Origin: Marisa cornuarietis
Lineage: Eukaryota > Mollusca > Gastropoda > Architaenioglossa > Ampullariidae
Direction of reading: 5' to 3'
Assembly: GCA_004794655.1 (NCBI GenBank)
Contig: SMMW01000554.1
Coordinates: 12,317,501-12,381,500, forward strand
DNA length: 64,000 bases
A program made the translations under genes and the position numbers. The notes beneath the pieces were generated by a model. That model did not search any database. It was not told where the DNA came from and saw nothing but the letters and a program-made list of their open reading frames with translations. Below, piece by piece: positions 54,301 to 64,000 of the stretch; within the stretch, counting starts at the first letter, position 1, and each line of letters opens with the position of its first letter.

Positions 54301-57300
54301 AGATAAGACTTTATTTGTCCCAGAGGGCACTTCCGACAAAAGTGTATCTTGTTTGTGTTTCTCTCATTATTCCTTTTTGGGCCCTAGTGTTGCATTACAT
54401 TTCAATTTAGTTTTATATAAATAACAACCTTATAGAGCCGATTACGCGTTAAACTCATAATTGAAAAAGAGAAGTGATCACTTGTGTAATCATCGGCCTA
54501 GTATATTTTGATCTCTTCATCTGCTAATCAGATCGTGCTAAAAAGCAAATGCCAAGATGTCAATATAATATTGTGAAGAAGCACATTATGCTCAGTAATA
54601 CTAGTTTCTATTTCATATTGACACGTGGCTGCTTTGTTTATACACTCTGGCCACTCTAGCAGATTCTATTTCGCAGTAAACTCTATTTTTTTAAATGTTT
54701 TTAATAAAGTTAACTTATATTTATGTGTTTTGTTCAGGTAAATTATCAGATTTTCTTTAGGAGGATTAAAATGTCCCGAGTTACAAGGGAAATGCTTGAG
54801 GAGCAATAAATCTTGTTCTTCATTTCGACATCTGTCCATCATCCTTTACCCCGCACACACGCAGTTCTTCCAAGTGCATTGTGATGAACCATATGAGGAG
54901 AGCAATTTCTGGCATCTCCGTATGTTCTGGAGATATTCGAACCATCAACACGTAGGCGTACAGGAGCAAAAAGCCAATGAAGAAAAACTGAAAAAAGCGA
55001 AATGGCGTTTACCATTTCTTCTACACTTTTGTTACTTGAATAAGCATATAAATTTCTTTCATTTAAAACAAATAATGTTAATAACCACTTCTTAAAAAAT
55101 ATATTTATGCTGAGTTTTTGTGTTATTTATAAGAATACTTCTTAATAGCTTGCAAACCTGGCTCCTGTCCAGAATGCTATTGTAGCTCCCTTTCATGAGC
55201 ATCAGAAAGGGATGTATACCAGCAAAGCAGAACACTAATACACACGTTTCAAATTATGTTCTCAGTATTGTAAAGAAATATTTATCAAAGATGTGAAAGT
55301 AATAGGAAACAGCCTGAAGTTATCGTTATTTTTTTCTTCTTATTCTTCTTCTTGTTCTCCTCCTCCTCCTCCTCCTTTTTCTTCTTTGGATGGATGGGTG
55401 TATATACGAGTTTTACAGATACTGTCAATGTTTATTGTACACAGAATGTTCTATAAATGCTTGCGAGATATGAATTGATATAAGTGCGAATGACCATAAA
55501 TGGTAACAGTGTATTTTCTTGGCGCAGTTGCTGATTACAACGTCTCTAATCATTTGCACTATAATAGGAATAAAATCTTACAAAATACTAATAATTCCAA
55601 AGGAAATACAACATTAGAAAATGAAAATAATTAAAAAAAATTAATCAAAAAATAGTAAGGTATGAAATCAAAATAAACAAGGCGAAAAGTGTATTAAAAT
55701 TGACCTTTTACTGCAATTCCCTTAAAAAGGTTTTGAAATGTTAAAGCTTCACACAGCAACTGCTAATTATAATTTGGAAGGAAATTCCTATCTATATAGC
55801 AAGAGCGAAGAAAAGCTAAGACATTCGTACCCATGCGGTGTAAAACTTGAAGGATGGATCTTCCCAAAAACGTGGCCAGTGGAAGCAAAAGCGCTGGAAG
55901 GCGTAGCGCAGCTGGGAGGGTCCTCTGGTTACATCATGATCAAGAAAGGCAATTGAGACAAACAAATCACTATTATGGAAAGCAAACTATTTTGTTGTTT
56001 AGATCCGGTTTTTATTTCCTTGTTGTGAGAACGCAAAACAGTGGCTATAATATTACTATTTTTGAGTGAACGTTCATGATCCTGTTGCAATGTGAATACT
56101 ACAACAAATAAATTTATCATGAAGTCGTAAGTACTACACTCTAAGCTTCTTTCAACAGCTTACCATGAAAATGTGTAATCCTTGACTTTGTTAGTTGAAC
56201 TGTAAGGTATGAAAATAAACATTTTACTTACGTGCTTAACAGCAGCAATTTTGTAATCCACAGATAGTATTAACTTAGAGACTGTGGGAACAGTTTCCGA
56301 AAGGCTATGTAAAGTTCTTTTGCGAATGCACTTTAGCTAGTTTCACACAGTGCATACTTTTGCTTTAATGGCTTTGAAAGCTTTAAAGACCAACCTGAAT
56401 GGTTTGCGTTTTTTGCAGATATCGGTATATATAGGCGATATAGATCTAACCTGTAAATTACAGCCTCCAAAAACCTTCCGTTAATTAATTACTAGCAAAG
56501 TACGCAATTCGCACCTGCGACCAACAAACGCCGCTAACACTGTACTACGTCACACTAGTGCACCATTCACAACATTGACAGCCTTCAACACCAGAGAGAG
56601 AGAGAGAGAGAATGAGCGACAGCTCGGGTTATTCGGACGTTAAATCTGCATTTCTCGTGGTTCTGATAAACTGCTACTTTAGCACGAGAAATGCAGACTT
56701 CGGCGTCCGAATAACCCGAACTGTCGCTCACAGATTGGAACTTTATTGAGAAGCTTCGAATGAAGTTAAAAAATAATTATTTGGTCCAAACTGAATTCAT
56801 TCAACAGACTGGTAAGTCAATCAGATCAAAATTAAATGGGCAACAATAGTTACAGCTGACTGCTGATAAGGATTGTTTTACAATTAAAAATATAATGATA
56901 GTTTGAAACATGTTTATCGATGTAAAAACTTATTTCTTCCTCGTTTAGCTGCATGCAAAATTTTCTATTTACTTACTGATACTCGCACATGTTCCGGCTT
57001 AAGCTCCTTATAATATGTTTATCACCCTCAATTCTTTTTTTCCGTTTTTTTTAGCTGTTTCGATCACATGGTGCCCTCACACTGTTTGTTGTTTTGAGCA
57101 TTATGCTGGATAAAGATACGACTGATGATGTTGTGTTTGTGACTGTCACACGATGCTACTTGTAGACCAGACGGTGTAGAAACTGTTGATGTTGCATATC
57201 TGATGCTTGATCTACCAGCAGTCGTAGTTGGTTTTAACATCTCGTGCTGTTGTATAGTAAGCACTGCTGTAGGAATAAGATTTCTTCAGTTTACTGTAAG

Positions 57301-60300
57301 TCCAAGACTTTCTTGTACTGTATAAGTGACTGGATAACAATCGATTTTGAAATGTTTTGAGCAAATTCATGAGTACGGTGTGGGGACCAAGTTCGCATGG
57401 CACGTTTGAACAAAGTGAATCCACTGGCGTTTGCTGCCATTATCTTTAGGATTTCCTTCATGAGTACAAACTCCCTCTGAGTGTCGAAGAGAACATTCAG
57501 CAACAGCACAATGTGTCCTGGTCAGTTTTCTTTTACCGAGGATTGCATCTTTTCTCTTCGACTTCAGCTCGTCCAGAGGGCGCTATTTTTAGAAATACGT
57601 TCGTTTCGTCACTTCCTGTTTTCTCGAAAAATCCATATGTGCTTAAGAGAGAAATATTTATATAAAATCTTTCATGCCTCTCTGTCATAAAAGACTATCG
57701 GAACATGTTTTTGTGATACTTTGTGCTTTATTTTCAGCGATTTGGCTGAGCGGTCACGTTGAACTTTAAAGACCGACAGGAACTCAAGATTATATAGGTA
57801 CCTCTTGTTTTGAGATAACTCCATGAAAAACTTTGGGACAACTACATAAATGGCGCTGATTGCATATAGAAGTCGTGTGAAGACAGCTCGACGACCTATC
57901 TGAAAAGAAATTAAAAAGTTGAATTTATACTTTATGTAAATATTCCCACATTCAACAAATGTTGATAATTATTGAAACGGCGACATGTACTGACGACCCT
58001 AAGATGCCAATTTCTTTTTACATTTTATAGACCGAACTAATATAAAACAAGGCTGTTACGCGATGGAAATATTATTGCAATTGATCGTTTGTGTCCTCCC
58101 AAAATCTTAAAGAAAACTGATCTGAAGATTCTTTCTACCACATTGATGAAAGACAAAAAAGAAAAGTCGACAAGCTCCATTGCGATTTTTTTAGGGCTGT
58201 TGCCTGGCTTAGTTCGCACTTATAGCAGAGTTTTATCGAATTCTTGGAAGATCTATACAAAGACAAAACTTTGGAAAGGCTGACTACAACGAAACAGAAA
58301 AAATCAGCGTCAAATAGGGACAGGATGTTAAACGATATGTTATAAAGATGATGATGTTAAATCTTCATTCTCCTCATCATGAATATTATCATCACACACG
58401 CGCATACACACACATACACACAGTAAAAATATATATAAACACACACGACAACATGTACTGCGAACAATGTATAATCAGGATATAAAACGTTACTCTTTGT
58501 TTCTTTTTTGAAAAGGGATCCAGGCCCCTCCAAATGCGATCGGCAAAGTTCTGGCAATGTTCTTGTGCAATGAACTTTCTGCACCGTGCCCGCTCTGCAA
58601 TCTCTAGGCAGGTGATGTTCCTCCAGTACTCAGTCTGTTGTATTCTTGACAAAAGCTTAAAAGTTTTCAGTTGATCATCTTTGTAGCAGTTATTCATTGT
58701 TCTTATTGCCAGGCCTTCGAACAATCTGTCAAATAAGAGGCGTGTCAGTTCTTCTTAAAGGTAAAAATTAAAAAACAAGCTATGATCATGTCTGGAAAAA
58801 TCCACGCATTCGCTTCTTCTATTTGGTAAAGATTATTAACGTTAGGAAAGTATTTTTACAGTCATAGATAATATAAACACATTCCCACATCTTTACAAAC
58901 ATCGGCTATATTTACTCTGTGTTTGTTATAATCTCTTGCTGCTCGTCCTCAAACCTGACATCATCCATTGTCCTGCTGCGCATGGCTCTCAGTAAAAGGC
59001 ATGCAATCAAGGCAGTGGTCACGTGGTCCTTACAGACAACAAACATCACAAGATTTAAGTAGGTTTATTTTTTGACCCTTTTGATCGTATTAGACATAAG
59101 CGTGAGTTATTTTGGTAGAAATGATGTTTTACAGTACCTACAAAGGCTAGCTACACACCGTTTCTCTCTCTCCATTTATTTCCATTGCATGCATACAAAC
59201 ACAAACACCCCTCTCCTTCATAATACTATGCTATCTCATGCCAGCTAATTCTCTCGTATGCACGATGAACAATTTTTCAGTGTATTTCAAAAAGCATTTG
59301 AGAAGTAATACATTGATCCGTATACATTCACACAAAACGTGGATACAACACATAAAACTCTTAACAAGGACGCTACATAGAATAAGTAGCAGCTACTGAT
59401 AGAACTATAGAAAGACATTTTGAATGTTTAAAATATTAGTTTTATTTACCTGCATTTCTCTCCACAGGAACTTAGCGAGATCAAATTTTCCAAACAGCAA
59501 AGCCCACAAGAAGAGACGGAGTTTCAGGTCTACAACGCAGAGAACAATTAACTTCTGAAGGCTCAGGATCCATAGAGATATTGTGTGACTGATGAAGATT
59601 TTATATAATCACTAGAGGACTTCTTTACACCATTGGAGCATGTGTGCAGACATTAGATGACATTTCAATGCTGCATGCAAATTTAAAGATATTTAATGAT
59701 ATTTCGAGAAAATAAGCAGAGATTTCATCTCCATAATCTATCATACGTTTAAAGTTTTAAATCTTTTTAAAGCTTTATACACATAAATGTATTAGAATGA
59801 CTCACAAAAAAATCTGTGAAATTATAAAATGACTTAATATCAAGATTATATAATGATACAAGATGACTATTTAAGACTCTTTATGCAGAAAGTAGTAGAT
59901 TAATCAACCCAAAACACCAGGTGGGACTTGAGTGGCATAGATACTTAGAATAAAGTTTACTTTATACGTCGAAGACGTGAAACATTCACTAACCTTTCAG
60001 ATTGTGATCAATATTGTAACAAGTAAGTGTATGAAACTCTTCTTCCTTTACAAACAAGGTCACTTTCCTTAGGAAAAAAGTATATTGTCTCGACATTTGC
60101 GAGAAACAAAATGTTCAAAACTTATAAAACTTAACAAAAATAAAACAATCTACCGATCGGATAGGTGTTGGAACAGTCATTTTTACCGGTTATTTGACCG
60201 GCTCAGCTATGCCTACATTATTTAAGAAAGCATATTTAATATTTTTACCTTTATCACATTTAGAATCTGCAGAAGTCTGGAAAATAGTATGTCATAATCA

Positions 60301-62437
60301 GCACTGACAGAGAAATCGTTGAATCATTGAAATAAAGACAAAGGTAACAAATTAATGAAAAGGTCTTCGGTCTCTAACGCTCTTAACTCTTTGGTTATGA
60401 CAATCAGATGTTGAAGGCATGAGAGGGAAAAATAGAAGATAAGACAATTAAGAATGATGAGGCCAGTTACTGAAATGAGAAAGAGTTGAAGTTTTAATAG
60501 AAAGACACACGATGGTATGTAAAGCAAGAAGCAAGGTCAGGAAGGAGATATGGTTGGGATGGGGTGAATGATCGTTTGTACTTCATTTCCCAACGACGAT
60601 TTTAATGTGCAGGAAAACATCGAGCGTTTGTGCAGTCTAGTACATTTTCGTACCCCCTTCCATACAAAAAGAACCAAAAGATGTCATTGGGAATATAAAA
60701 AAATTATGGGATGCAAGAAAGCAGGAGCACGTTTGTACGTTTTGGCAAGCTGTACTGGCATCTGAACATCTTTTACCTCCCATTCAAAGGTTAAGAAACT
60801 GAAGGTATCTTCCATGCAAATGTCATCCAAAAGATCTTTTAGAATCCTCTTTATCACTTCGTGCGCTGGTTTTTTGTTTCTCTCCTGTAGAAAACAAACA
60901 GAAAAGTAAGAGAAAGACAACCGGAATGTTTATTAAGCATACTCCGTCACATATAGCGACATTTAATCCAACAAAGAAACTTTACAGTAAGCAGTGGGAG
61001 ACAAAACAAAACAATTAATGATGATTAGAAAACAGGGAAGTAAGAAACGGAAAAAAGGAAGATGAAGCGGAGGAGATTAACAATCACGTTTAACTCATTT
61101 ATTTTTGAACCTTTTAAACAGTTTTACTATCGAATTAAGCTACTGCAAAAGATGGACGAAGCATTGCGAGTATCATAGTTTGTCTAAACTGTCTTAAAAA
61201 CCGTCGTTAAAATACTTTTCCTTCTTGCTAACTGAAGTTCTTTTGGTGTTCTTGCTGTATTTGTTTGAAAATGAGAAAATATCGTATCACCAAGGTCTAT
61301 TGGTATTCTCATCTTCTCCAGTAGTTTTGAATTTGGCCACTTCTGCCGATGGTAGTACGATCTGCGAACAATTATTATGTCTGAAAAGATTATTTCAGTT
61401 GTTTCTATCTCTAATGACGCTCCCATTATCTGTGATGTTATGTTTTTGTTTCTTTCACGCCTACCTTTTCCAATCCTGCCGTTTTCAACAGTTTCATGAA
61501 CATGGAATCCTCCTGCTGATCTTCCTGCGAGTCTTCCTCCAAATCCTCCTGCTCCTTCTTTCCCACCTCGTTCTAAATACACCCATATAATGTAAAGATG
61601 TAAATCATGCGAATACGAGGAAAAAGCCAAGGGAGAGAATTTAAAGTGTCGTAGGGACTGAATGTAACTGGTTTGCTGTGTCTAAATACGGGATGTACGT
61701 GACAAAGCCTAACCTTTTTCTTCTATTTGTGTAACTTTCCCGAAAAATAAGATACCATTTTAGAAGGATGAATTGGTGAAATTTTACAGTCGCGTGCCTG
61801 AGAAAACCGTGTTCTAGTGACCCATTGCTTAACAGTTGAGAACAATAATTAATCACCAAGTTACAGAGGCGACAGATGAACAGAAAAAACGACAGGCAAC
61901 AGACTCGCCGAAAAGAACGACAGACTACAGAATTAACAGAAAAGAGACACAGTCAATATTTTCTACATTAAAATAAAGATTTGTCAGCAAAATAACTTTA
62001 AAGTTTTAAAAGTAAAGAAGTAACTATCAGCAATCATTTTTTCAAAGGATTTTTGTTGGAGATAAAGCTGTTTTAGCACAAAAAATAAGGTTTACAAAGC
62101 AATACATAGTAAATATGACTTATACGTGATATCTTGGAAAATAAAGAATAAATATTAGATGAAGAAACACCTACCATAGGGCACAGAGCATCAAGACGTT
62201 TATCATCCAAAAACTTTTCCAAGTCAACCCCAAGGTCCAAGAACAACTCAACGAATTCAACTTGCCCTTTTTTCAATGCTTTCTCCATCAACTCAAGCAG
62301 TTTGTCACCCTAAAAGGTAGTGACATACGCCATAATCTATTAGAACCAGTGGTCAGTAGAAGACCTGTGACACCGAACCCAAGACATCTCACGTGAATAT
62401 TATCTGTGTGTGCGTGTGTGTGCGTGTGTGTGCGTGC

Positions 62438-62522
<85 letters not shown>

Positions 62523-63984
62523 AAGCTAACCTTAAATTCGCTCCATCTCATTTCTTGTGCCTTCTCAAAACATTCCCAGTCAAAGGCCAGCTCTAGAATT
62601 GTCATTTTATTTTGTCCTTTTTCTTGCTGCTTTGCAGTGTCGCTCTTCACATTTTCCTTTATGTCTTCATCATTTTCTAGCTTCTGGTTGTCATCATCTG
62701 CAAGAAATCCAGTTTTTAAATAGAATGCTCTCACAGTATTGAAGGAAACGTCATTGCAATTTGGTTAAGGCACTCAATATTGAAGCAAGTTTTTTGGGGG
62801 GATAAGACCCACCAGGCCTTCATTTGACAAGCTATTGTTTTCCATCAAAGCGATAATACCGGCTATGTCACCGTTCAGGGAGGGTTGAAAACGGTGGCTG
62901 GGTATCACTGGTCTCTATATTTCACATGCGAGGCCCAAGACACAGTAAGCCGCTCATATGTCAATCCAACTACAGACAGTGGACTGGGGACAATAATTTT
63001 TATTCTTGAGTTATATATATATATATTGCACAATACACCTACACACCAATACACACACATATATATATATATATATAGCCTTGGAGACATTTTTCTATAG
63101 GACTGATGCATACTTGAAAACGCTTTGGGTCTGCTGAACAGTGGAGAAATTCGCTGTATAAATCTCATTATCATTATCGTTCCCTTAGAGTCAATAATAC
63201 TGTTGTCTTTAAAGAAAACTAAAGGAAACATGGGGTTACCAAGTACCAATCCATTCAAAAACACGGTATAAAAGAACAAAAAAAATTACTAAAGGAAACT
63301 CAAACTAAAGGTCCCTAAAACAGCAGCAACTAATATAGTACCTAAAACTAAACACAAGTCTAGAATAGAGCAACATGGTAGGTGGGGTAGGGATCTGGCA
63401 ACCAGCACAGTACACCAACATTGCGGGCTTGGCAGGCCTCTTAGACACCAAATGACAAAATGACAAAATCTTTATTTACAAGGGTAACAGACTAAGCAAA
63501 AGTTATGCTTTTTCCCATCTAGCCCTCGGACTAAGTAGCAGAAAAAAATTACATTAATTCAAAACATGACGATAAAAACATAGAGAGAAACTATGATATG
63601 TACAAAGATGGTGGTTGATATCTGAATTGACAGTTTTTTTATTGGCTAGAGGACTAGAAGCATGTAGTACAGAGAAAGTGACAAGCTCTTCCCCTCCCCT
63701 CCCCTCCCCTCCCACAGTGCGAAATCGGCTTTTTGGGGGAAAACCCTTTCCCTCCTAAAAGCAACAACAAAAAATTCCCTTAATTCCCTTATTAGTTACA
63801 AACCAAAAGCTAGTTTTTTATAAGCAAGTATTAACTGCAAACAAATTGTGACAATTTTAGCGAGGTCTTACCGTCTTTAATTATGGCGTCGAGAATAGAC
63901 AAGCGCAGCGCTTTCTTCCTACCGAAGTTGCTGACTGAGTCAAACACTGTGAATTGTTTTTCCGCTGCAGTGCTGCCCAAGGAC
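47841..63984 (-). CDS. TRPM: TRPM-family cation channel, 5' end beyond the window
   Basis: Melastatin-type TRP channel, a tetrameric cation channel of plasma or organelle membranes (family knowledge). Exons 5' to 3': 63872-63984, 62531-62697, 62175-62309, 61465-61572, 60777-60884, 60249-60276, 59450-59529, 58916-59028, 58494-58725, 57802-57899, 55831-55924, 54850-54987, 53515-53754, 52391-52553, 50830-50944, 50406-50638, 49958-50081, 49067-49173, 47841-47928. All phases agree. The first nine are the distal melastatin homology region (LAIRTMNNCYKDDQ, ITCLEIAERARCRKFIAQ). S1-S2 is at 54,850, S2-S4 with LGPKVFM at 53,515, S5 and pore at 52,391, S6 at 50,830, TRP helix and PLPPPL at 50,406, coiled coil at 49,958-49,173. 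The N-terminal SLOG-like region is outside the window. No Nudix or kinase domain was seen; instead there is a Cys-rich exon. Confidence 0.9.
48331..48388. repeat. (AACT)n microsatellite
   Basis: Tetranucleotide run with one variant unit, in the intron between the coiled-coil and Cys-rich exons. Confidence 0.95.
49067..49173 (-). CDS. TRPM exon, coiled coil, with three tandem acceptors
   Basis: Reads SQSDEVSEDLHELHESIRFS then LNKAIAALI. The start is one of AAG|TAG|CAG, giving 49173, 49170 or 49167. All three keep the frame set by the previous exon and differ by one residue each. Donor GTGGGT. Confidence 0.8.
49958..50081 (-). CDS. TRPM exon, C-terminal helix
   Basis: 124 bp: ATLLNWAKVTTEAYTEEKSQ then TVEDLVGETMEK. 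Resembles the TRPM2 LLSWExxxxENYL...KIEDISNKV segment. Confidence 0.88.
50406..50638 (-). CDS. TRPM exon, TRP helix
   Basis: 233 bp: (S)YLFEVIHSQKEDVRKYQKFL, then GSPLPPPLTIFYYTVLYICR. This is the TRP box helix and PLPPPL hinge, followed by a basic His/Asn-rich tail. Confidence 0.95.
50830..50944 (-). CDS. TRPM exon, outer pore and S6
   Basis: 115 bp: an acidic stretch DDADESDDD, then S6 LLRVVYLLFTSLLLINILIA. Matches TRPM xxYLLFTNILLLNLLIAMF. Confidence 0.95.
51507..51770. mobile_element. MITE with GTTGCACAAC-type terminal inverted repeats
   Basis: The left end GGGCCTGTTGCACAACACAT is the near inverse of the right end ATGTTGTGCAACTGGCTC. The similarity continues inward for about 30 bp (TTTCTAA...TTAA). 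264 bp, noncoding, in the TRPM intron between 50,944 and 52,391. Confidence 0.8.
51957..52043. repeat. (ATC)n microsatellite, imperfect
   Basis: ATC repeats interrupted by AATC units, in a TRPM intron. Confidence 0.95.
52391..52553 (-). CDS. TRPM exon, S5 and pore helix
   Basis: 163 bp: IILFSILLLIIFITYGVIKY (S5, TRPM xxFGVAxQ), then LQLPVEAFWLMLADRP, the position of the pore helix and filter (xWMIFGE/Q in other TRPMs). Confidence 0.93.
52850..53375 (+). mobile_element. LINE reverse-transcriptase remnant, antisense in TRPM intron
   Basis: The plus strand, across frameshifts, reads SIGRRPICDLWFEDDIDRIE, NANGMETTSEKSKVIV, and later pieces equivalent to IQAFENK and VKRHKLVWSGHV. This is the common RT order (GRPISNLRFADDID, TEKSKVMV, KRIQAFENK, HKLxWxGHV). 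Heavily mutated. Confidence 0.8.
53369..53473. repeat. (GCAC)n and (AC)n with a direct duplication
   Basis: The sequence AACAGTCAAGCGACACAAGC occurs twice (about 53,331 and 53,406), with (GCAC)n between the copies and (AC)n after the second. Confidence 0.9.
53515..53754 (-). CDS. TRPM exon, S2-S3-S4
   Basis: 80 codons: YLAWIGIFQWFTDPTPFSLH, then S4 RFFYFLSINSQLGPKVFMIY. The LGPK motif after S4 is diagnostic for TRPM. Confidence 0.96.
54286..54350. repeat. Repeat tail (GATAA)n - ACTTTATTTGTCCCAG
   Basis: (GATAA)n then GACTTTATTTGTCCCAGAGG. Shared with about 37,561-37,580. It looks like the 3' end of a dispersed retroposon. Confidence 0.55.
54850..54987 (-). CDS. TRPM exon, S1-S2
   Basis: 46 codons: FFFIGFLLLYAYVLMVRISP then EIALLIWFITMHLEELR. 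This is TRPM S1 (LxxYxYVLMV) and S2 (Exx LxxWxxxxxxEExR). Confidence 0.95.
55831..55924 (-). CDS. TRPM pre-S1 exon
   Basis: 94 bp: PSQLRYAFQRFCFHWPRFWE then DPSFKFYTAW, matching the TRPM FYxAPxxKFxF entry to S1. Donor GTACGA. Confidence 0.85.
56613..56730. repeat. Long inverted repeat (hairpin)
   Basis: Left arm 56,613-56,659 (TGAGCGACAGCTCGGGTTAT...) and right arm 56,683-56,730 (...ATAACCCGAACTGTCGCTCA) pair over about 47 bases with few mismatches around a 23-base loop. It lies in a TRPM intron next to a GA run. Confidence 0.88.
56915..57670. repeat. Dispersed or duplicated segment, copy 2
   Basis: Homologous to 35,805-36,165. Its minus strand has an open stretch (FDTQREFVLMKEILKIMAAN then ASGFTLFKRA) that is broken in copy 1. 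No splice sites fit the TRPM phases, so it is not counted as an exon. Confidence 0.7.
57802..57899 (-). CDS. TRPM exon before S1
   Basis: 98 bp: IGRRAVFTRLLYAISAIYVV then VPKFFMELSQNK. Hydrophobic. Phase 0 to 2 fits both neighbours. Confidence 0.72.
58494..58725 (-). CDS. TRPM exon (end of MHR)
   Basis: 232 bp: LAIRTMNNCYKDDQLKTFKL, WRNITCLEIAERARCRKFIA, ADRIWRGLDPFSKKKQR. These align with TRPM ALxxLxxCYxxD, CLxLAVxAxxxxFIAH and DxWxGxL. Confidence 0.95.
58916..59028 (-). CDS. TRPM exon (MHR4)
   Basis: 113 bp: HVTTALIACLLLRAMRSRTM then an acidic stretch. Matches the TRPM segment ALxAxxLLxxMA. Donor GTAAAT. Confidence 0.9.
59450..59529 (-). CDS. TRPM exon (MHR4)
   Basis: 80 bp: DLKLRLFLWALLFGKFDLAK then FLWREMQ, the TRPM motif DLLLWAVLxxRxxxAxxxWxxGE. 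Confidence 0.93.
60249..60276 (-). CDS. TRPM 28-bp micro-exon
   Basis: Acceptor TTTCCAG, ACTTCTGCAGATTCTAAATG... , donor GTAAAA; encodes TSADSKCDK. Its phase (0 to 1) is exactly what links the exons on either side. Confidence 0.72.
60777..60884 (-). CDS. TRPM exon (MHR)
   Basis: 36 codons: HEVIKRILKDLLDDICMEDT then FSFLTFEWE, corresponding to the TRPM L-L-x-D-L-x segment. Donor GTAAAA. Confidence 0.8.
61465..61572 (-). CDS. TRPM exon, acidic linker
   Basis: 36 codons, EQEDLEEDSQEDQQEDSMFM then KLLKTAGLEK. Supported by splice sites (TTTAG, GTAGGC) and phase 0/0; the family match is weak because it is a linker. Confidence 0.7.
62175..62309 (-). CDS. TRPM exon (MHR)
   Basis: 45 codons: LMEKALKKGQVEFVELFLDL then GVDLEKFL, the typical TRPM MxALxxxxxxFVxLxLENGxxxxxFL repeat. 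Confidence 0.92.
62403..62520. repeat. (TG)n microsatellite abutting a splice donor
   Basis: About 115 bp of TG/TGCG repeats ending 10 bp from the donor of exon 62531-62697. Confidence 0.97.
62531..62697 (-). CDS. TRPM exon (MHR)
   Basis: 167 bp: an acidic/Lys-rich linker, then MTILELAFDWECFEKAQEMR, the TRPM ALxLAxxWxRxDxAxxxI motif. The donor lies about 10 bp from a long (TG)n run. Confidence 0.88.
63689..63712. repeat. (CCCCT)n microsatellite
   Basis: About five copies of the pentamer in a TRPM intron. Confidence 0.9.
63872..63984 (-). CDS. TRPM exon (MHR)
   Basis: 113 bp encoding LGSTAAEKQFTVFDSVSNFG then RKKALRLSILDAIIKD. Donor GTAAGA. Phase 1 joins the next exon. Confidence 0.75.
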
Positions 63985-64000
63985 CTTTAATAATACAACC

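Noticed and set aside
57365..57510. Minus-strand frame FDTQREFVLMKEILKIMAAN considered as a TRPM exon
   Set aside because: The same sequence is duplicated at 36 kb, where it is broken, and the neighbouring exons already join in phase without it.
61184..61630. 148-codon minus-strand frame
   Set aside because: It is out of phase with TRPM exon 61465-61572 inside it; the rest is intronic and unlike TRPM.
62288..62734. Long minus-strand frame containing a (HT)n peptide
   Set aside because: It runs from a real TRPM exon through the donor into the (TG)n microsatellite; only 62,531-62,697 is coding.

Overview
This is a eukaryotic window: coding exons are short (28 to 489 bp), lie in long AT-rich introns and have GT/AG splice sites. 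Microsatellites are frequent. Transposon remnants include a PIF/Harbinger element, LINE tails, Gypsy-like fragments and MITEs. Together with a long ABCC transporter and a TRPM-type channel this suggests a lophotrochozoan invertebrate, most likely a gastropod mollusc. That taxonomic call is inference. Exon borders were read by eye from splice signals, reading-frame continuity and comparison of paralogous exons within the window.

Left part (1-29,133), all on the minus strand: two tandem ABCC (MRP1-type) transporter genes. The upstream copy (29,133 to 9,990) is complete. Its 31 exons sum to 4,926 nt, exactly 1,641 codons plus a stop, with TMD0, L0 linker, TMD1, NBD1, TMD2 and NBD2 in order. The downstream copy (6,149 down to 104, running off the left edge) keeps eight recognisable exons of nearly the same lengths. 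It has two exons each one base short, one splice donor reading GA instead of GT, and no recognisable exon 1 or exon 4. It is probably a decaying duplicate, although homopolymer assembly error could explain part of this.

Middle part (29-48 kb): repeat-rich. It holds a GA-rich minisatellite, a LINE reverse-transcriptase tail, Gypsy gag/integrase fragments, a possible LTR, and a 1,155-bp Harbinger deletion derivative with intact terminal repeats. A second set of exons resembling the C-terminal end of the channel gene lies at 32,974-35,592.

Right part (47.8-64 kb), minus strand: 19 exons of a TRPM-family cation channel, entering from beyond the right edge. They cover the distal melastatin homology region, S1-S6, the TRP helix with PLPPPL, a coiled coil, and a Cys-rich exon (CxxC-x5-CxxCG) that I cannot match to a known TRPM module. 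A homologous coiled-coil exon and Cys-rich exon recur in the 33-35.6 kb set, followed by another Cys/His-rich exon and a stop codon. This points to duplication of the channel's 3' end, either as alternative or serial exons or as a decaying partial copy.
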